64,000 nt of DNA, from contig NC_056035.1 in the NCBI RefSeq assembly GCF_004379255.2, positions 13,459,578 to 13,523,577 of the forward strand, given 5' to 3'. Of the stretch, positions 12,201 to 24,200 are shown piece after piece (position 1 is the stretch's first letter; every line of letters begins with the position of its first letter). The notes under the pieces were generated by a model that ran no database searches, was not told where the DNA came from, and saw only the letters and a list, made by a program, of their open reading frames with translations. This DNA is from Salvia splendens. Its lineage: Eukaryota > Streptophyta > Magnoliopsida > Lamiales > Lamiaceae. The position numbers were made by a program, and so were the translations under genes.

Positions 12201-15200
12201 AATAAAGTCCAATATAATACTCCCTCCGTCCGCCATTAGGAGTCCCATTTTTTGGCGGCAAGGGTTTTAAGAAATGTTAAGAAAGGTGGGTGGAAAAAAA
12301 GTTAGTGAAAATAAGTTGGCGGCACTTGTATATATTAATTTTAAATGAAATGTGAGTGAAATGAGTTAGTAGAAGGTGGGACCCTATAACCATTTATGGT
12401 AAAAGTGAAGCGGAACTCCTATTTGCGGACGGACTAAAATGGAAAAACATGACTCCTATTCACGGACGGAGGGAGTAACAACTTACCACACCTGAATAAT
12501 TTCACATCTATCAGAAGTTAAACTATCAAAACTACAGGCAAGCACTTCTGATAAATTATCAAATCCAAAGGTAGACAATTCATAGAGACAACATCAAGAC
12601 GTAGCCATCTTTTAGGTTGTTAATGTTAAGTAGACTATAAAAGAAACACAAAGGTTTGGTGAAGGTGGTGGAAGGGAATGAGAAAAATACTTACCTGTTG
12701 AACTACAGCATCTCTATAGAACCTATATGAGTTCAGTAGCCTAGCAATTCTATCAAACTGCAGGCAGTAAATCCTGCCATACCTGTAAAAGCAAGGAAAG
12801 ATATTAAGACAAGGTTGTAAATCTTGCATCCACCCACTAGTAAGGTAAAGATAAGAACATACACTGTGATAATATGGACATCTTCAGCAGCAAGAATAGG
12901 CTTACTATTTGCTTCAGATTTGGCCATTGCCATCTCAAACTTAGGTAAGCTGATCATTCCCGCATATGACAGCTAAATAGAGAAATTGCACGTTTGTCAC
13001 AACAAAGATGGGTATGATCTATTAAAGTAACTTTTAAGCCAGTAGTGTTGTTTGATGAAGGGATAACTGTAAACATGAACTCAACAAAACAAAATAAAAC
13101 AAAACATAGATTGGAAGAGGTGAAATAATATTCTTTGTCCCGTGCATCATTATCATCTTCTACATATACTGTATTAACTTCCTAATAATATCCATAAGCA
13201 TAAAATAAAGTATGAATATGTCTATAGCCCGAGATGCCTTCATATATTATATTCTCAATTGCACTAGTAAAACAATCATTAGTAAATTACTCCCTCCATC
13301 CCGACTAAGATGACACATTTCTTAGTCGGCACGGGATTTTAGGAGTTGTTAGTTAATGTGGTTAATTGGAGAGAGAAATAGTGAGTGTAAGTATTAAATG
13401 GAGAGAGAAAGGATTTGAATATTTAATTGGAGAGAGAAAGAAGTGGTTGAATATATTAATTGGAGAGGAAAAGTTACCAAAAATAGAAATGTGTCATCTT
13501 GGCTGGGAGTTGGGACAAACTAAAAAGCAATGTTATCAATCTCGTATGGCGGCTTATGGCGGTTCGCCTAAAAACCGCCAAAGGGATATGGCGGTCAATA
13601 ATTAAGTAAATAAAATAATACTCCCTCCATCCCACAATAATATGCACTCTTTCCTTTTTAGTCTGTCCCACAAAAATATGCACTTTCTAATTTTGGAAAG
13701 TCTTTTCTCTCTAATAAGGTGAGACTCATTCTCCACTAACAATACTTTAATTACTTTTTCTCTCTACCCCTCTCTTACTTTACCAATTTTACATTAAAAC
13801 TCGTTCCGTCCCCAAAGTGCATATTCTTGGGGACGGAGGGAGTACTTATATATTTATATATAATTCAAAAATTAGAAAATACTCCCTCCGTCCCGGTTTA
13901 GGAGTCACTTATAGTTATGGCTCGGGTTTTAAGGAAGAGTTGTAGTGTGTAATAAATGAAGTGAGATGGTGGAGTGTGTAATAAATGAAGTTAGTTGGTT
14001 GAAGGTGAAAGAAACAACACAAAGCCATAGCCGAGAAAGTAAATGAGATTGTAACCAAGAATAGAATGGAGATGCAAAGTTACTGTTTCATTGATTGAAG
14101 AGAGAGTAATACAAGCTGCATTATATACTAAGTGTTGGAACAATCTAGATCCCTATTCTGTTATAATTCCCCAGCTAAAACAACCACTAAACACAGCTTT
14201 AATAAAGCAAGACTAACAAACAGCCGTGCACTTCATTCCTTGCATCAACACATCTTTAAACGTACGGAAGTGGTCCCTTGAGCCACAAGTTCTAGCCATT
14301 GGTTGCATCAATCCAGTGCTCACATTATGAAGTTGAGCTCGTGCAATCTTCTTTCCAGCTGTGCATGAAGCCATGTCATGATTGCCACGGCATTCATGCA
14401 CATCTTCATTCTCCTTTATTTCTTCAACCTTGTCTTCTTTTATTTCTTCAATCTCTACACTTCTAACATCCCCCCTCAACCTGAGTGAGGCTAAGGAAAC
14501 TAACCCGAGCTTGTTTCTGAGTTTCATGAAAGGTTGTTGACTTAACGGTTTAGTGAAGATGTCTGCAACTTGGTTATGAGTTGGGACATGCCGTAGGTCT
14601 AGGTCCTTATTCAACACCTTATCCCTAACAAAATGGATGTCAAGTTCAATGTGCTTAGTCCTAGCATGCAAGACAGGATTAGAAGCTAGAGCTATAGCAC
14701 TTAGATTGTCTACCCAAACAACAGGAGCAGATGGTGTGGAGAGTTTGAGTTCTGTCAGAGTAGAACTGAGCCAAGCAAGCTCAGCAGCTGCATGAGCCAA
14801 GCTTCTATATTCAGCCTCTGTACTGGAGCGAGCAACCACGGTCTGCTTCTTAACACACCAAGAAATTAGAGTTCTACCAAAATAAGTGCAGAAGCCAGAG
14901 GTGGATCTTCTATCATCCAAGTCAGAGGCCCAATCTGAATCAGCAAAAGCAGAAAGAACTCCATTGGAAGCATGAATTTGAATTCCATAGTCTAGAGTGC
15001 CTGATAGATATCTGAGGATTCGTTTCACAGCTCTCCAGTGAGTGTCAAGTGGGGAAGCCATATATTGGCTCACCTTGTTAACAGCATAATTAATATCAGG
15101 TCTTGTAATGGCAGCATATTGTAGAGCTCCTACAATACTTCTGTAGAGTTTAGTATTAGAAATAGGAGTACCAACACATTTGCTGAGCTCACAACTAGAT

Positions 15201-18200
15201 ACCATAGGTGTGGGACAACCCTTTGCACCAGTCATGTTGGCCTTCTTCAGGAGATCTTTGATGTATGATGATTGACATAGATGAAGACCAAGAGAAGTCT
15301 TGACAATCTCAACACCCAGAAAAAGACTGACAGCACCAAGATCCTTAAGAGAAAAGTGACTGTTCAGTTGATGAATGACCTTCTTGATGGCTGAAGAACA
15401 ATTTCCAGTGATGAGCATGTCATCCACATAGATTAATAAGTAGATAGTCTCTGTGTTGGTTTTCCTGATGAACATAGAGGCATCTGCCTTGGATTGTAAG
15501 AAGCCTAGAGCAATCAGAACAGAGTGAATGGTGTAGAACCAAGCCCTCGATGCCTGCTTAAGGCCATAGATAGCTTTATTCAGCTTACAAACTAAATATT
15601 CCTGAGGAGAGCCAAGAACTCAGCCTGCATTGCAGCTTTCCAAGCAGGGATCAGAATAGCTTCAAGAGCTGATGTTGGAGTGATGTGTGGAGAAACCACT
15701 GCATTGTAGGCCTTTGGCTTGAAAATCCCTGACTTGGATCTGGTAATCACGTGATGTCGACTAGGAATATCCTCAACAACAACAGGAACAACAGAAGTAG
15801 AATGAGTGCTTCCAATAGAATCTGAGGGTGAAGGATGATCTTGATCAGTGTTATGAGGAGTCCCTCGAGCTGGGGAAAAATCAGAGTGTGCATCTGTTGG
15901 TGCACTATCAGAGTGACTAACAGAAGAAGATGATGGTGGGACTATGGTGAAAGAATCCACTGGAGATGGTGGAATGAAAGCAGCCGGGATTCCAGTGGAG
16001 TTTTCTGCAGCATCAGTGGGAAAAAGGGTAGAATAAGGAAAAACTCTTTCATTAAAGACAACATCTCTGGAGATAATTACTCTACCATCTGGCAGAAGGG
16101 CCTTATAGCCTTTGTGAGAAACACTATATCCCAAAAACACAGAGCTGAGAGATCTGCTTTCCAACTTGTGCTTGGTGTATGGTCTGAACAAAGGATAGCA
16201 TAAGCAACCGAAGACCCTCAAAGCTGAATAATCTGGCTTCTTTGAGTATAATTTCTGATACGGAGACACATTAGCAATAGTCTTGGATGGCATTCGATTG
16301 ATCAAATAAACAGAAGAAACAAAAGCATCATCCCAAAACTGAGTTGGGAGTGAAGCCTGAGTTAAGAGAGCAAGCCCTGTCTCAACAATATGTCTGTGTT
16401 TCCTTTCAGCCAAGCCATTTTGCTGAGGAGTATAGGGACAAGAAACCCTATGAGAAATGCCATTTTCTTTGAGAAAACCAGTCAAGCCTTGAAATTCACC
16501 ACCCCAATCTGATTGTAGACATTTGATCTTTGTTTGCAAAAGATTTTCTGACAAGGCTTTGAAAAGTTTAAAAACATCAGTAACATCACTCTTGTTCTTT
16601 AGTAAGTATATCCAAGTGAACCTTGTAAAATGATCAACAAAAGAAATGTAATATCTATAGCCATTTCTGGAAACCACTGGAGAAGGTCCCCAGAGGTCAC
16701 TATGCACAAGAGCAAGTGGTGAGCTCACTTCAGATATAGAAGAAGTATATGGGAGTCTATGAGCCTTGGCTACACAACAAGAGTGACAAAGTTCAGATTC
16801 ATTCATTGGATTTAAAGAGATATTACAACCGCTGAGTACCCTTTTGACAACATCTAGAGAAGGGTGGCCTTGTCTATTATGCCACAAGGATAAATCTAGA
16901 TCAACAACATTGTTAGAACTAGTACTAGAATCTGGAATGTTTGAACAAACAGAATGTATGGCCGGATTGCCTTGATTGAATGAGGCAGAAGAAGGGATGA
17001 TGGAGCTAGAGCTTCTCTTGATTGGTGAGTGATCAACAAGGAAGTGATAGAGTCCTTTGTCAAAAGTTCCCTTGAGTACGGTTTCCCGGGTTACCAAGTC
17101 CTTAACAAAACAGAAATCAGGGTGAAATTCAAAAAATACAGAATTATCTCTTGCAAACTTCGACACACTAAGAAGATTTTTGGTTATACTAGGCACAAGC
17201 AAGAGATTTTTCAAGGTAAGTTTTCTAGAGAAACAAGAGTGAGGTCTGAGCTCAGACTCTCCAATATTAGATATGGCTATTGAAGAACCATTTCCCAGTA
17301 AGAGGCTCTTACCTCCAGAATACTCAGAGCTGATATTAAGGTTGCTCAAATCCCCTGAAACATGGTGAGTAGCTCCTGAGTCCGGGTACCAGCTGGTTGG
17401 TGGATTTGATTCAAAGCCAAACTCTGATGCAGATGCAGTGCTGAAGGAAGGTGAAGGCCTTGCTGCTGTGGTGTGAACCAGGTGTGCCGAGGGATTGAAA
17501 GATCCCTGATGCTGATTTGGAGAATTTCCTCTGAACTGAGGCTGAGACAGAGGTGGAGCATAGTTTTGCTCAAATCTGTGCCAGCATTTGGCAGCCGTAT
17601 GCCCTGGCTTGTCACACAATTGGCACACCACTTTGTTGTTGCCTCTTCCAAAACCTCTGCCTCCCCTTCATCCTCTCTGATTTCTGCCACCTCCTCTTCC
17701 ATTTCCAGGTTCAAACCTAGAATTGTAGGGGCTGAAATCCCTTTTCAGATTTGACTGCTGTGACTGCTGCATCAGATTGAGAGATGGTTGAGTACCTTCT
17801 GAGCTAGTGGAGTGAGATTTCATAGTTTCCATCCTTGACTCAAAGGTGAGCAAAAAGGCAGTAGCATCTGCTAGACTCCAGGAATCTGACCTTGAGCTAA
17901 TGGCACAGACAGCAGGGTCATATTCTTGCCCTAATCCTCCAAGAATGTGCATCACTTGCTCATCCTCTGAGACTCTACAACCCACTGATCCCAGTAGATC
18001 AAAGTAGTTCTTCATCTTTCCAACATACTCACTCATAGTGAGTGAGTCCTTTCTTTGACTTTGCATTTGTTGCCTATATTGCATAATCTTGGCTGTAGAT
18101 CTGCTAGCAAAGTTAGTCTCAAGGGCACACCATATGTCCCTTGCAGACCTTAGTCCAACTACGAGGCCAAGGGCTCCTTCAGAGAGGGAAGAAAGGAGCC

Positions 18201-21200
18201 AAGCAGCCACTCTCCTATCTTGTCTCTGCCAAGAAATGAAGTCTTCATTTTGAACAATAGAGCCTCCTTCACCTTCTGCAACAAACACAGTCTGAGGTGG
18301 GGGCTTCTTCTCACCATTTAGGTAGCCTTCCAATCCATACCCGTAGGCTGCAATATCTACTTGTTGCTGCCACATTAGGAAATTGCTATCAGTCAGCTTG
18401 ACTGAGATTGGTGGTAGTTGGCCATAGGCTGGTTGATTTTGTGGAATCTGCACTATGGTTCCAAGCGACGGATTGGAACTTGCCATTTGTTGAAAACAAA
18501 CAAAGAGATAAGGAAAGAACAGGCAGTATAGAGACAAGATCAAGAAGATCTTGCTCTGATACCATGAAAGAAACAACACAAAGCCATAGCCGAGAAAGTA
18601 AATGAGATTGTAACCAAGAATAGAATGGAGATGCAAAGTTACTGTTTCATTGATTGAAGAGAGAGTAATACAAGCTGCATTATATACTAAGTGTTGGAAC
18701 AATCTAGATCCCTATTCTGTTATAATTCCCCAGCTAAAACAACCACTAAACACAGCTTTAATAAAGCAAGACTAACAAACAGCCGTGCACTTCATTCCTT
18801 GCATCAACACATCTTTAAACGTACGGAAGTGGTCCCTTGAGCCACAAGTTCTAGCCATTGGTTGCATCAATCCAGTGCTCACATTATGAAGTTGAGCTCG
18901 TGCAATCTTCTTTCCAGCTGTGCATGAAGCCATGTCATGATTGCCACGACATTCATCCACATCTTCATTCTCCTTTATTTCCTCAACCTTGTCTTCTTTT
19001 ATTTCTTCAATCTCTACACTTCTAACAGAAGGTGGGTCCCTTTTGACTTTTTGGATTTAAAAGATGTTTATTGTTGACTTGTAAGACAAGTTCATTAAAT
19101 TAAATAAACTTAAGGTTTTTAAGGGTGTCCACTATAAGGCGGACACGCCCAATAGCCCCGCCCGAGTTTTTGTCCATAGCCCCAATTTAGTTGTCCACAG
19201 TCCCAAAATTCTATTTCCGCCACTATAGTGGACACCTCCAATAGCCCCCAAATTTTATAATCAATTTTCATTTTAAAATGTTTTTAGTGTTAATCAGGTA
19301 TAATTAAAATCATCGCAGTGTAAATAATTATAAAACGAGGTAATTGGGGCCGAATATTCGTTGTATTGCAAACATGTAATATTCGCTGCCATAGCCCGAT
19401 TCCTGAGAGTCGGGTGATTCGTCGTCGCCTCGGTGCATTTTTAGAGAGTGGTTGTGTAGATAGTGAGTGGATGGATTTTGTGAAAATGGTGAAAAATAGG
19501 TGGTGGGGAGTGGTATTTATAGAGGTAAATAAAAAAAATAAAAAAATTCAAAATTGAATCCGCCGCGCCGGTTGTCCGCCCCTATGGGCGCCGCGCCTAT
19601 AGGCGCGGCTAATTCTCCCCAGGCGCGGGCTCGCCCCAACCCCGCCTATCCCGCGTCCGCCACCCCTACCGCCCCCAAATGTTGTCCGCCCGCCCTCCAG
19701 AGACAACTTCCCCACTATAGTCGCCCGCCCTCCGCCCCAACCCGCGGCTATAGCCGCGGGCTGTCCATAGTGGACACTCTAATGTTAATTATGATTAAGC
19801 ATTTAACAAAAAAAATTAATGCAGCTTAAAGGTTTTTAATGTTCACTATGATTAAGCATTTAACAAAACAAATTAATGCAGCTTAAAGGGACAGTGGCCA
19901 ACCGGCCAACATTTTCTCAAACAACATGTACAGCTGGAACCAATCTCACTTCATTTATTCAAACTCAGAAAATTTGAGAGGGAATGCAGTCCAATCCATG
20001 GAGGGAAAAATCAAATGCTAAGCTAAACCTATAAATACATTCACTCCACCATTACTATCAAAGACTTCTATTCCACCTACCAAAAAAGAAAGCAAACATA
20101 TTTATAGCTAATTTACGCTCAGAAAATTTTCATCCTAGGGCAATGGAGATGGAGCAAGAGATGGATGAAGAGATGGAGCAGGAGCTGTTTGAAGAGGAAG
20201 ATCAGTTTCAAGCCCCAGAGGCAGTGCAGTTTCCAGAGGCAGTGCAGTTTCCAGAGGCAGAGCCTCTTCAAGAGGCAGAATTTGGGCAAGGGCCGAGGGC
20301 CTCTCTGAGTTTGAGCAGCCAAGAGAAGAACCTTATTGTGCAGTTCCTTCAACAGCAATGCCGTGCTGGAGCACTTCCACATGGTTCATTCACGGCAGCA
20401 GCAAAAAAATTCAGAGTGCATCCAAGGATAGCCAGCCGCTTATGGATGATAGCCACTCATCAAACTGAACAAGGAGAACCTGTTTTCATGAAAGGCAAAG
20501 CATTAGGTTATAGTAAGAAAAAAGGTAAAGTAAATCTTGATGAAGACAAGTTTAGACACTTATCTATGCTTGGGTGATCCTCCATCAGAAAACTTGCTAT
20601 TAAGATGGAAGTTAGCAAGTCCACAGCTGGCAGATGGGTGAAGGGAAACAAGATAAGACCACATACAAATGCCATCAAGCCTGCACTCACTGATATGAAC
20701 AAAATTTCAAGAATGAGATGGAGTCTTACTCATATTCAGCCATCCATAGCTGAAGGTAAGCTTTTCTATCATGCAATGCACAACATTGTTCACATCGATG
20801 AGAAATGGTTCTACATGACAAAGGCTTCAGACAGATACTACCTGTTGCCGGATGAGGATGAGCCTTACAGGTCTTGTAAGTAAAAAAGATTCATCACTAA
20901 AGTGATGTTCATGTGTGCTGTCAGTAGGCCAATGTTTGGCAGTGATGGGCAGTCCATCTTTGATGATAAAATAGGCATATTTCCATTCACACAACAAGTT
21001 TTAGCCAAAAGGAAGTCAAAGAATAGGCCAAGAGGTTGAGACAAAGCCTATCCCATCAGTTAACAAAGAAGCCATGAGAGAATGCCTCCTTAATCATGTA
21101 TGTACATTTATGTGTTTCACATTACTATCAGACATTAGTAATGTCATCACTTAGTCATCTAAGCATTCAATCACAAATCATGATCAGATTATTTCAACAA

Positions 21201-24200
21201 TCAAGGCTAAGTGGCCAGCCAATGCAAGCAAGGAGATATACATCCAACAAGATAATGCCAAACCCCACTTGAAATCCTCTGACTTACAATTTGAGGCTAT
21301 TGCAAGTACAGATGGTTTTAAATTCCATCTAATTAGCCAACCACCCAACTCCCCGGATACTAATGTGCTGGACCTTGGCTTTTTTATGGCCATATAGTCA
21401 CTGCAAGATGACAAACTAGCCACCAATATAGATGAATTGTTGGCAAATGTTTGGAGTTCTTTTGAGGAACTCACACCACAAACTCTGAACAAGGTCTTAC
21501 TAACATTGCAAAGCTGTTTAAGCAAGATCCTAGAAGTCCATGGGGGCAACAACTACAAAATACCCCACTTGAACAAAGATAGGTTGAGTAGGACAGTGGG
21601 GCTACCTACCTCACTTGAGGTTGAAGAGAATCTGGTTAGGGACAGCTTGGAGTTTCTACTACTCCCTCAGAATGATGTGGGTGGCTCATATGAAATAGGG
21701 CATCTAAGAAATGTGTTAGGGTAGTAGCTAGGGCACTTGGGTCATGGGGTTTACAGTATAAGCATCAAAATAGGTTGGTGTTTAGGATGTAAACTTGTTT
21801 TTTGGTTTGTAGCCTTTTTTTTGGTGTTTAGGGTATATAGACTGCATTAAAAGTTGCAGTATGTATGAATTGCAGGTGTAATTGCTGTAAGTGTGTGTTT
21901 TTTGTTTAAAAACCATCACAAGGGACCAATCACACAAAATCAGAGCCTCCAAACCATCAAAGGGGTGGTGGCTCTAAGCATAATATTCTAACCAAGGCAG
22001 TATATAGACATAATAGCATGCATCTCTCAGGAAAATTTTATCACAGAGGACAAATCACACACAATCAGAGCCTCCAAACCATTAAAGGGGTGGCTCTAAG
22101 CATAATTATCCAACCAAGGCAGTGTATAGACATAATAGCATGCATCTCTCAGAAAAATTTCATCACAGAGGACAAATCACACACAATCAGAGCCTCCAAC
22201 CATCAAGGGGGTGGCTCTAAGCATAATTATCCAACCAAGGCAGTGTATAGACATAATAGCATGCATCTCTCAGAAAAATTTCATCACAGAGGAAAAATCA
22301 CACACAATCAGAGCCTCCAAACCATCAAGGGGTGGCTTTAAGCATAATTATCCAACCAAGGCAGTGTATAGATAGAATATCATGCATCTCTCAGAAAAAT
22401 TTCATCACAGAGGACAAATCACACACAATCAGAGCCTCCAAACCATCAAAGGGGTGGCTCTAAGCATAATTATCCAACCAAGGCAGTGCATACACATAAT
22501 AGCATGCATATCTCAGAAAACTTTAATCACAGAGGACCAATCACATAAAATCAGAGCCTTCAAACTGCCACACAAAATCAGAACATCCAACATAGCCAAT
22601 GCAGCAATATTCCTCAATCAATTCCATAGAAACAGCCTCCAAACCCTATACAGGGGTGGCTTACCTCAGAAAAAATACTCACAAATTAGAGGAAATCTTT
22701 CATGCTAGGCAACAAGATCAACAACATTGCTTTCTCATTCTCGGTGTACTCCACCTTTGATGAAGACGGTGGTTGAGCTTCAGAGTCCACAAAGGGGTGG
22801 GACGGTGGTTGGGTTTCAGATCAGGCGAAGACCTCAGCCGGTGGAGGAAATTCAGATTCTCGGACGACCTCAGATGGTGGAGGTGTTTCAGACCCATCAA
22901 CGACAGCAAACGGTCGTTGATTTCCCGATCGGTGGTACCAATCGACCGCTCGTTCGCTTTCCCACCGGTCAAGGACCTCCGGTGGAGTTTCAGGGACGAT
23001 TAGGGTTTCTGGCTGTGCCTCCGGCGTTGCAACCCATTCATCACCCATGAGAAGGCAACGGTGATGGAGTAACGGCGGGTTTAGAGCGGTGAAAAAACAG
23101 AGGTGACGATTAGGGTTCGTTCCAGATCGAAGACGCACAATCGGGAGGGTGGAGAGGGAGTGATGAAAGTCAAAAGATGTTAGGGTTTGGTGGGATGGGG
23201 GGTTGGGGTTAATTAAAAGTGGGATTTTTGTTTTGGTTTATTTTATTGTAGATAATGGCATTTTTATATAATTTTGATGAAGAATTGGGTAAAATTGTAT
23301 GTCCAAATATGGAAAATTCTAAATGTGACTCTTAAACTGGGACGGACTTTTATGGCAAAAAGTGACTCTTAATCTGGGACGGAGGGAGTAATAAAAATAT
23401 AGTAACATCTAAAACTCTTAAAACAATTAATAAAGGATAAAATACAACCCTAACCTCCATATTTCTTGCATAATGCCTCATTCATAAATGCAGTACACAC
23501 GCAATGTTGTGAAATGGTGGATATGGCGGTGCTATAGCAGCGCCATGATGCTATGGCGTTTCCACCACCGAACGCCATGCCATAGCGCCATGGCGTCGCC
23601 ATACCCGCTATTTGATAATATTGCTAAAAGGGAAAGTGTGTCATCTTAGTTGGGAAGTGAGGACCTCCTACCTGAAAATCAGTGAAACTTTTGCATTGTA
23701 TTCCTGATGCAAGCAGCACCAACCTGCTTTCATGAGTGTAGATATACCAGCTAATGCTCAGTTTCTTCGTCTGAACCAACTGGAGATTCCGAGACTCAGT
23801 ACCGTATGTGTACAACTCCAGTCCACTGCAGTCACATACGACTTTAAACAACTGAAATACAGCCATGACACATATACAGGTTCACCAGCATTCTTGCAGC
23901 AAAAAGCATAACATCATCCCCTCATAGAGCAGTAGGAGAGCACAGAAATAATATTTCAGAGCTGAAATAAAAACAGCTACATTTCTAATAATAATGACAG
24001 CAAGCAAGACCGTGCATGAAATGGTGGTATGAACAAAGTAAACTATAGAAATCTTAAGACATGGAATGAGCATTGGATTAAGATAATTCAGATAATAGAT
24101 TAACAGGTTCCCATGCTACTTATCCGGAGAGTAAGAGAGAGACTTCTGATTAGGTAGATGAACAGAACACCGGCTGTGTAATTTTCAGGCATTCATAGAT

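Larger units (their letters stand above)
14006..19027 (-). mobile_element. Copia LTR retrotransposon B, nested in the MLE
   Basis: A 5022-bp element with 463-bp LTRs (14006-14468 and 18565-19027) that differ at only 3 positions by eye. The direct repeat GAAGG flanks it exactly (14001-14005 and 19028-19032). The primer-binding site TGGTATCAGAGC for initiator-Met tRNA abuts the right LTR (18564-18553), and a polypurine tract GGTTGAGGGGGGA abuts the left LTR. It is the youngest large insertion here by LTR identity. It cannot be autonomous: gag has a stop, and part of the reverse transcriptase is deleted. Confidence 0.95.
13882..23388 (+). mobile_element. Plant mariner-like element (MLE) with nested Copia
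   Basis: Inverted termini of 28 bp, CTCCCTCCGTCCC then a variable G/A-rich part then GAGTCACT, match at 25 of 28 positions. They are flanked by TA at 13880-13881 and 23389-23390, the mariner target duplication. The right end has a second, internal copy of the terminal motif about 43 bp inward (near 23318-23349), a likely extra transposase-binding site. Subtracting the Copia insertion leaves about 4.5 kb, within the range of plant MLEs. It carries a decayed DD39D transposase (20143-21724), a Harbinger-like MITE (19123-19779) and a 121-bp tandem array. The ends are those of the Stowaway MITEs in this window, so it belongs to the class that mobilises them. Confidence 0.9.
13527..23624. mobile_element. 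Possible older element enclosing the mariner nest
   Basis: GCAATGTTATCAA at 13527-13539 and TTGATAATATTGC at 23612-23624 form inverted termini with 12 of 13 matches. Just inside each end is sequence rich in TATGGCGG-type motifs. No clean target-site duplication was found. It would be the host into which the mariner element and the 13621-13842 MITE inserted. It may be a chance pair of ends. Confidence 0.4.

Noticed and set aside
18553..18564. tRNA-like text beside LTRs (also 8303-8314 and 63458-63469)
   Set aside because: These are 10-12-bp primer-binding sites complementary to initiator tRNA, not tRNA genes.
18772..18960. 62-codon frame in the Copia B LTR (also present in the other LTR)
   Set aside because: It lies in non-coding LTR sequence and is only the tail of the pol frame reading into the repeat.
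21905..22640. CRISPR-like regular repeats
   Set aside because: Units of 121 bp are contiguous tandem repeats without unique spacers, in a plant transposon.
22018..22708. Two 107-108-codon frames over the tandem array
   Set aside because: The frame is open only because the repeat unit lacks stops; no homology and no start context.
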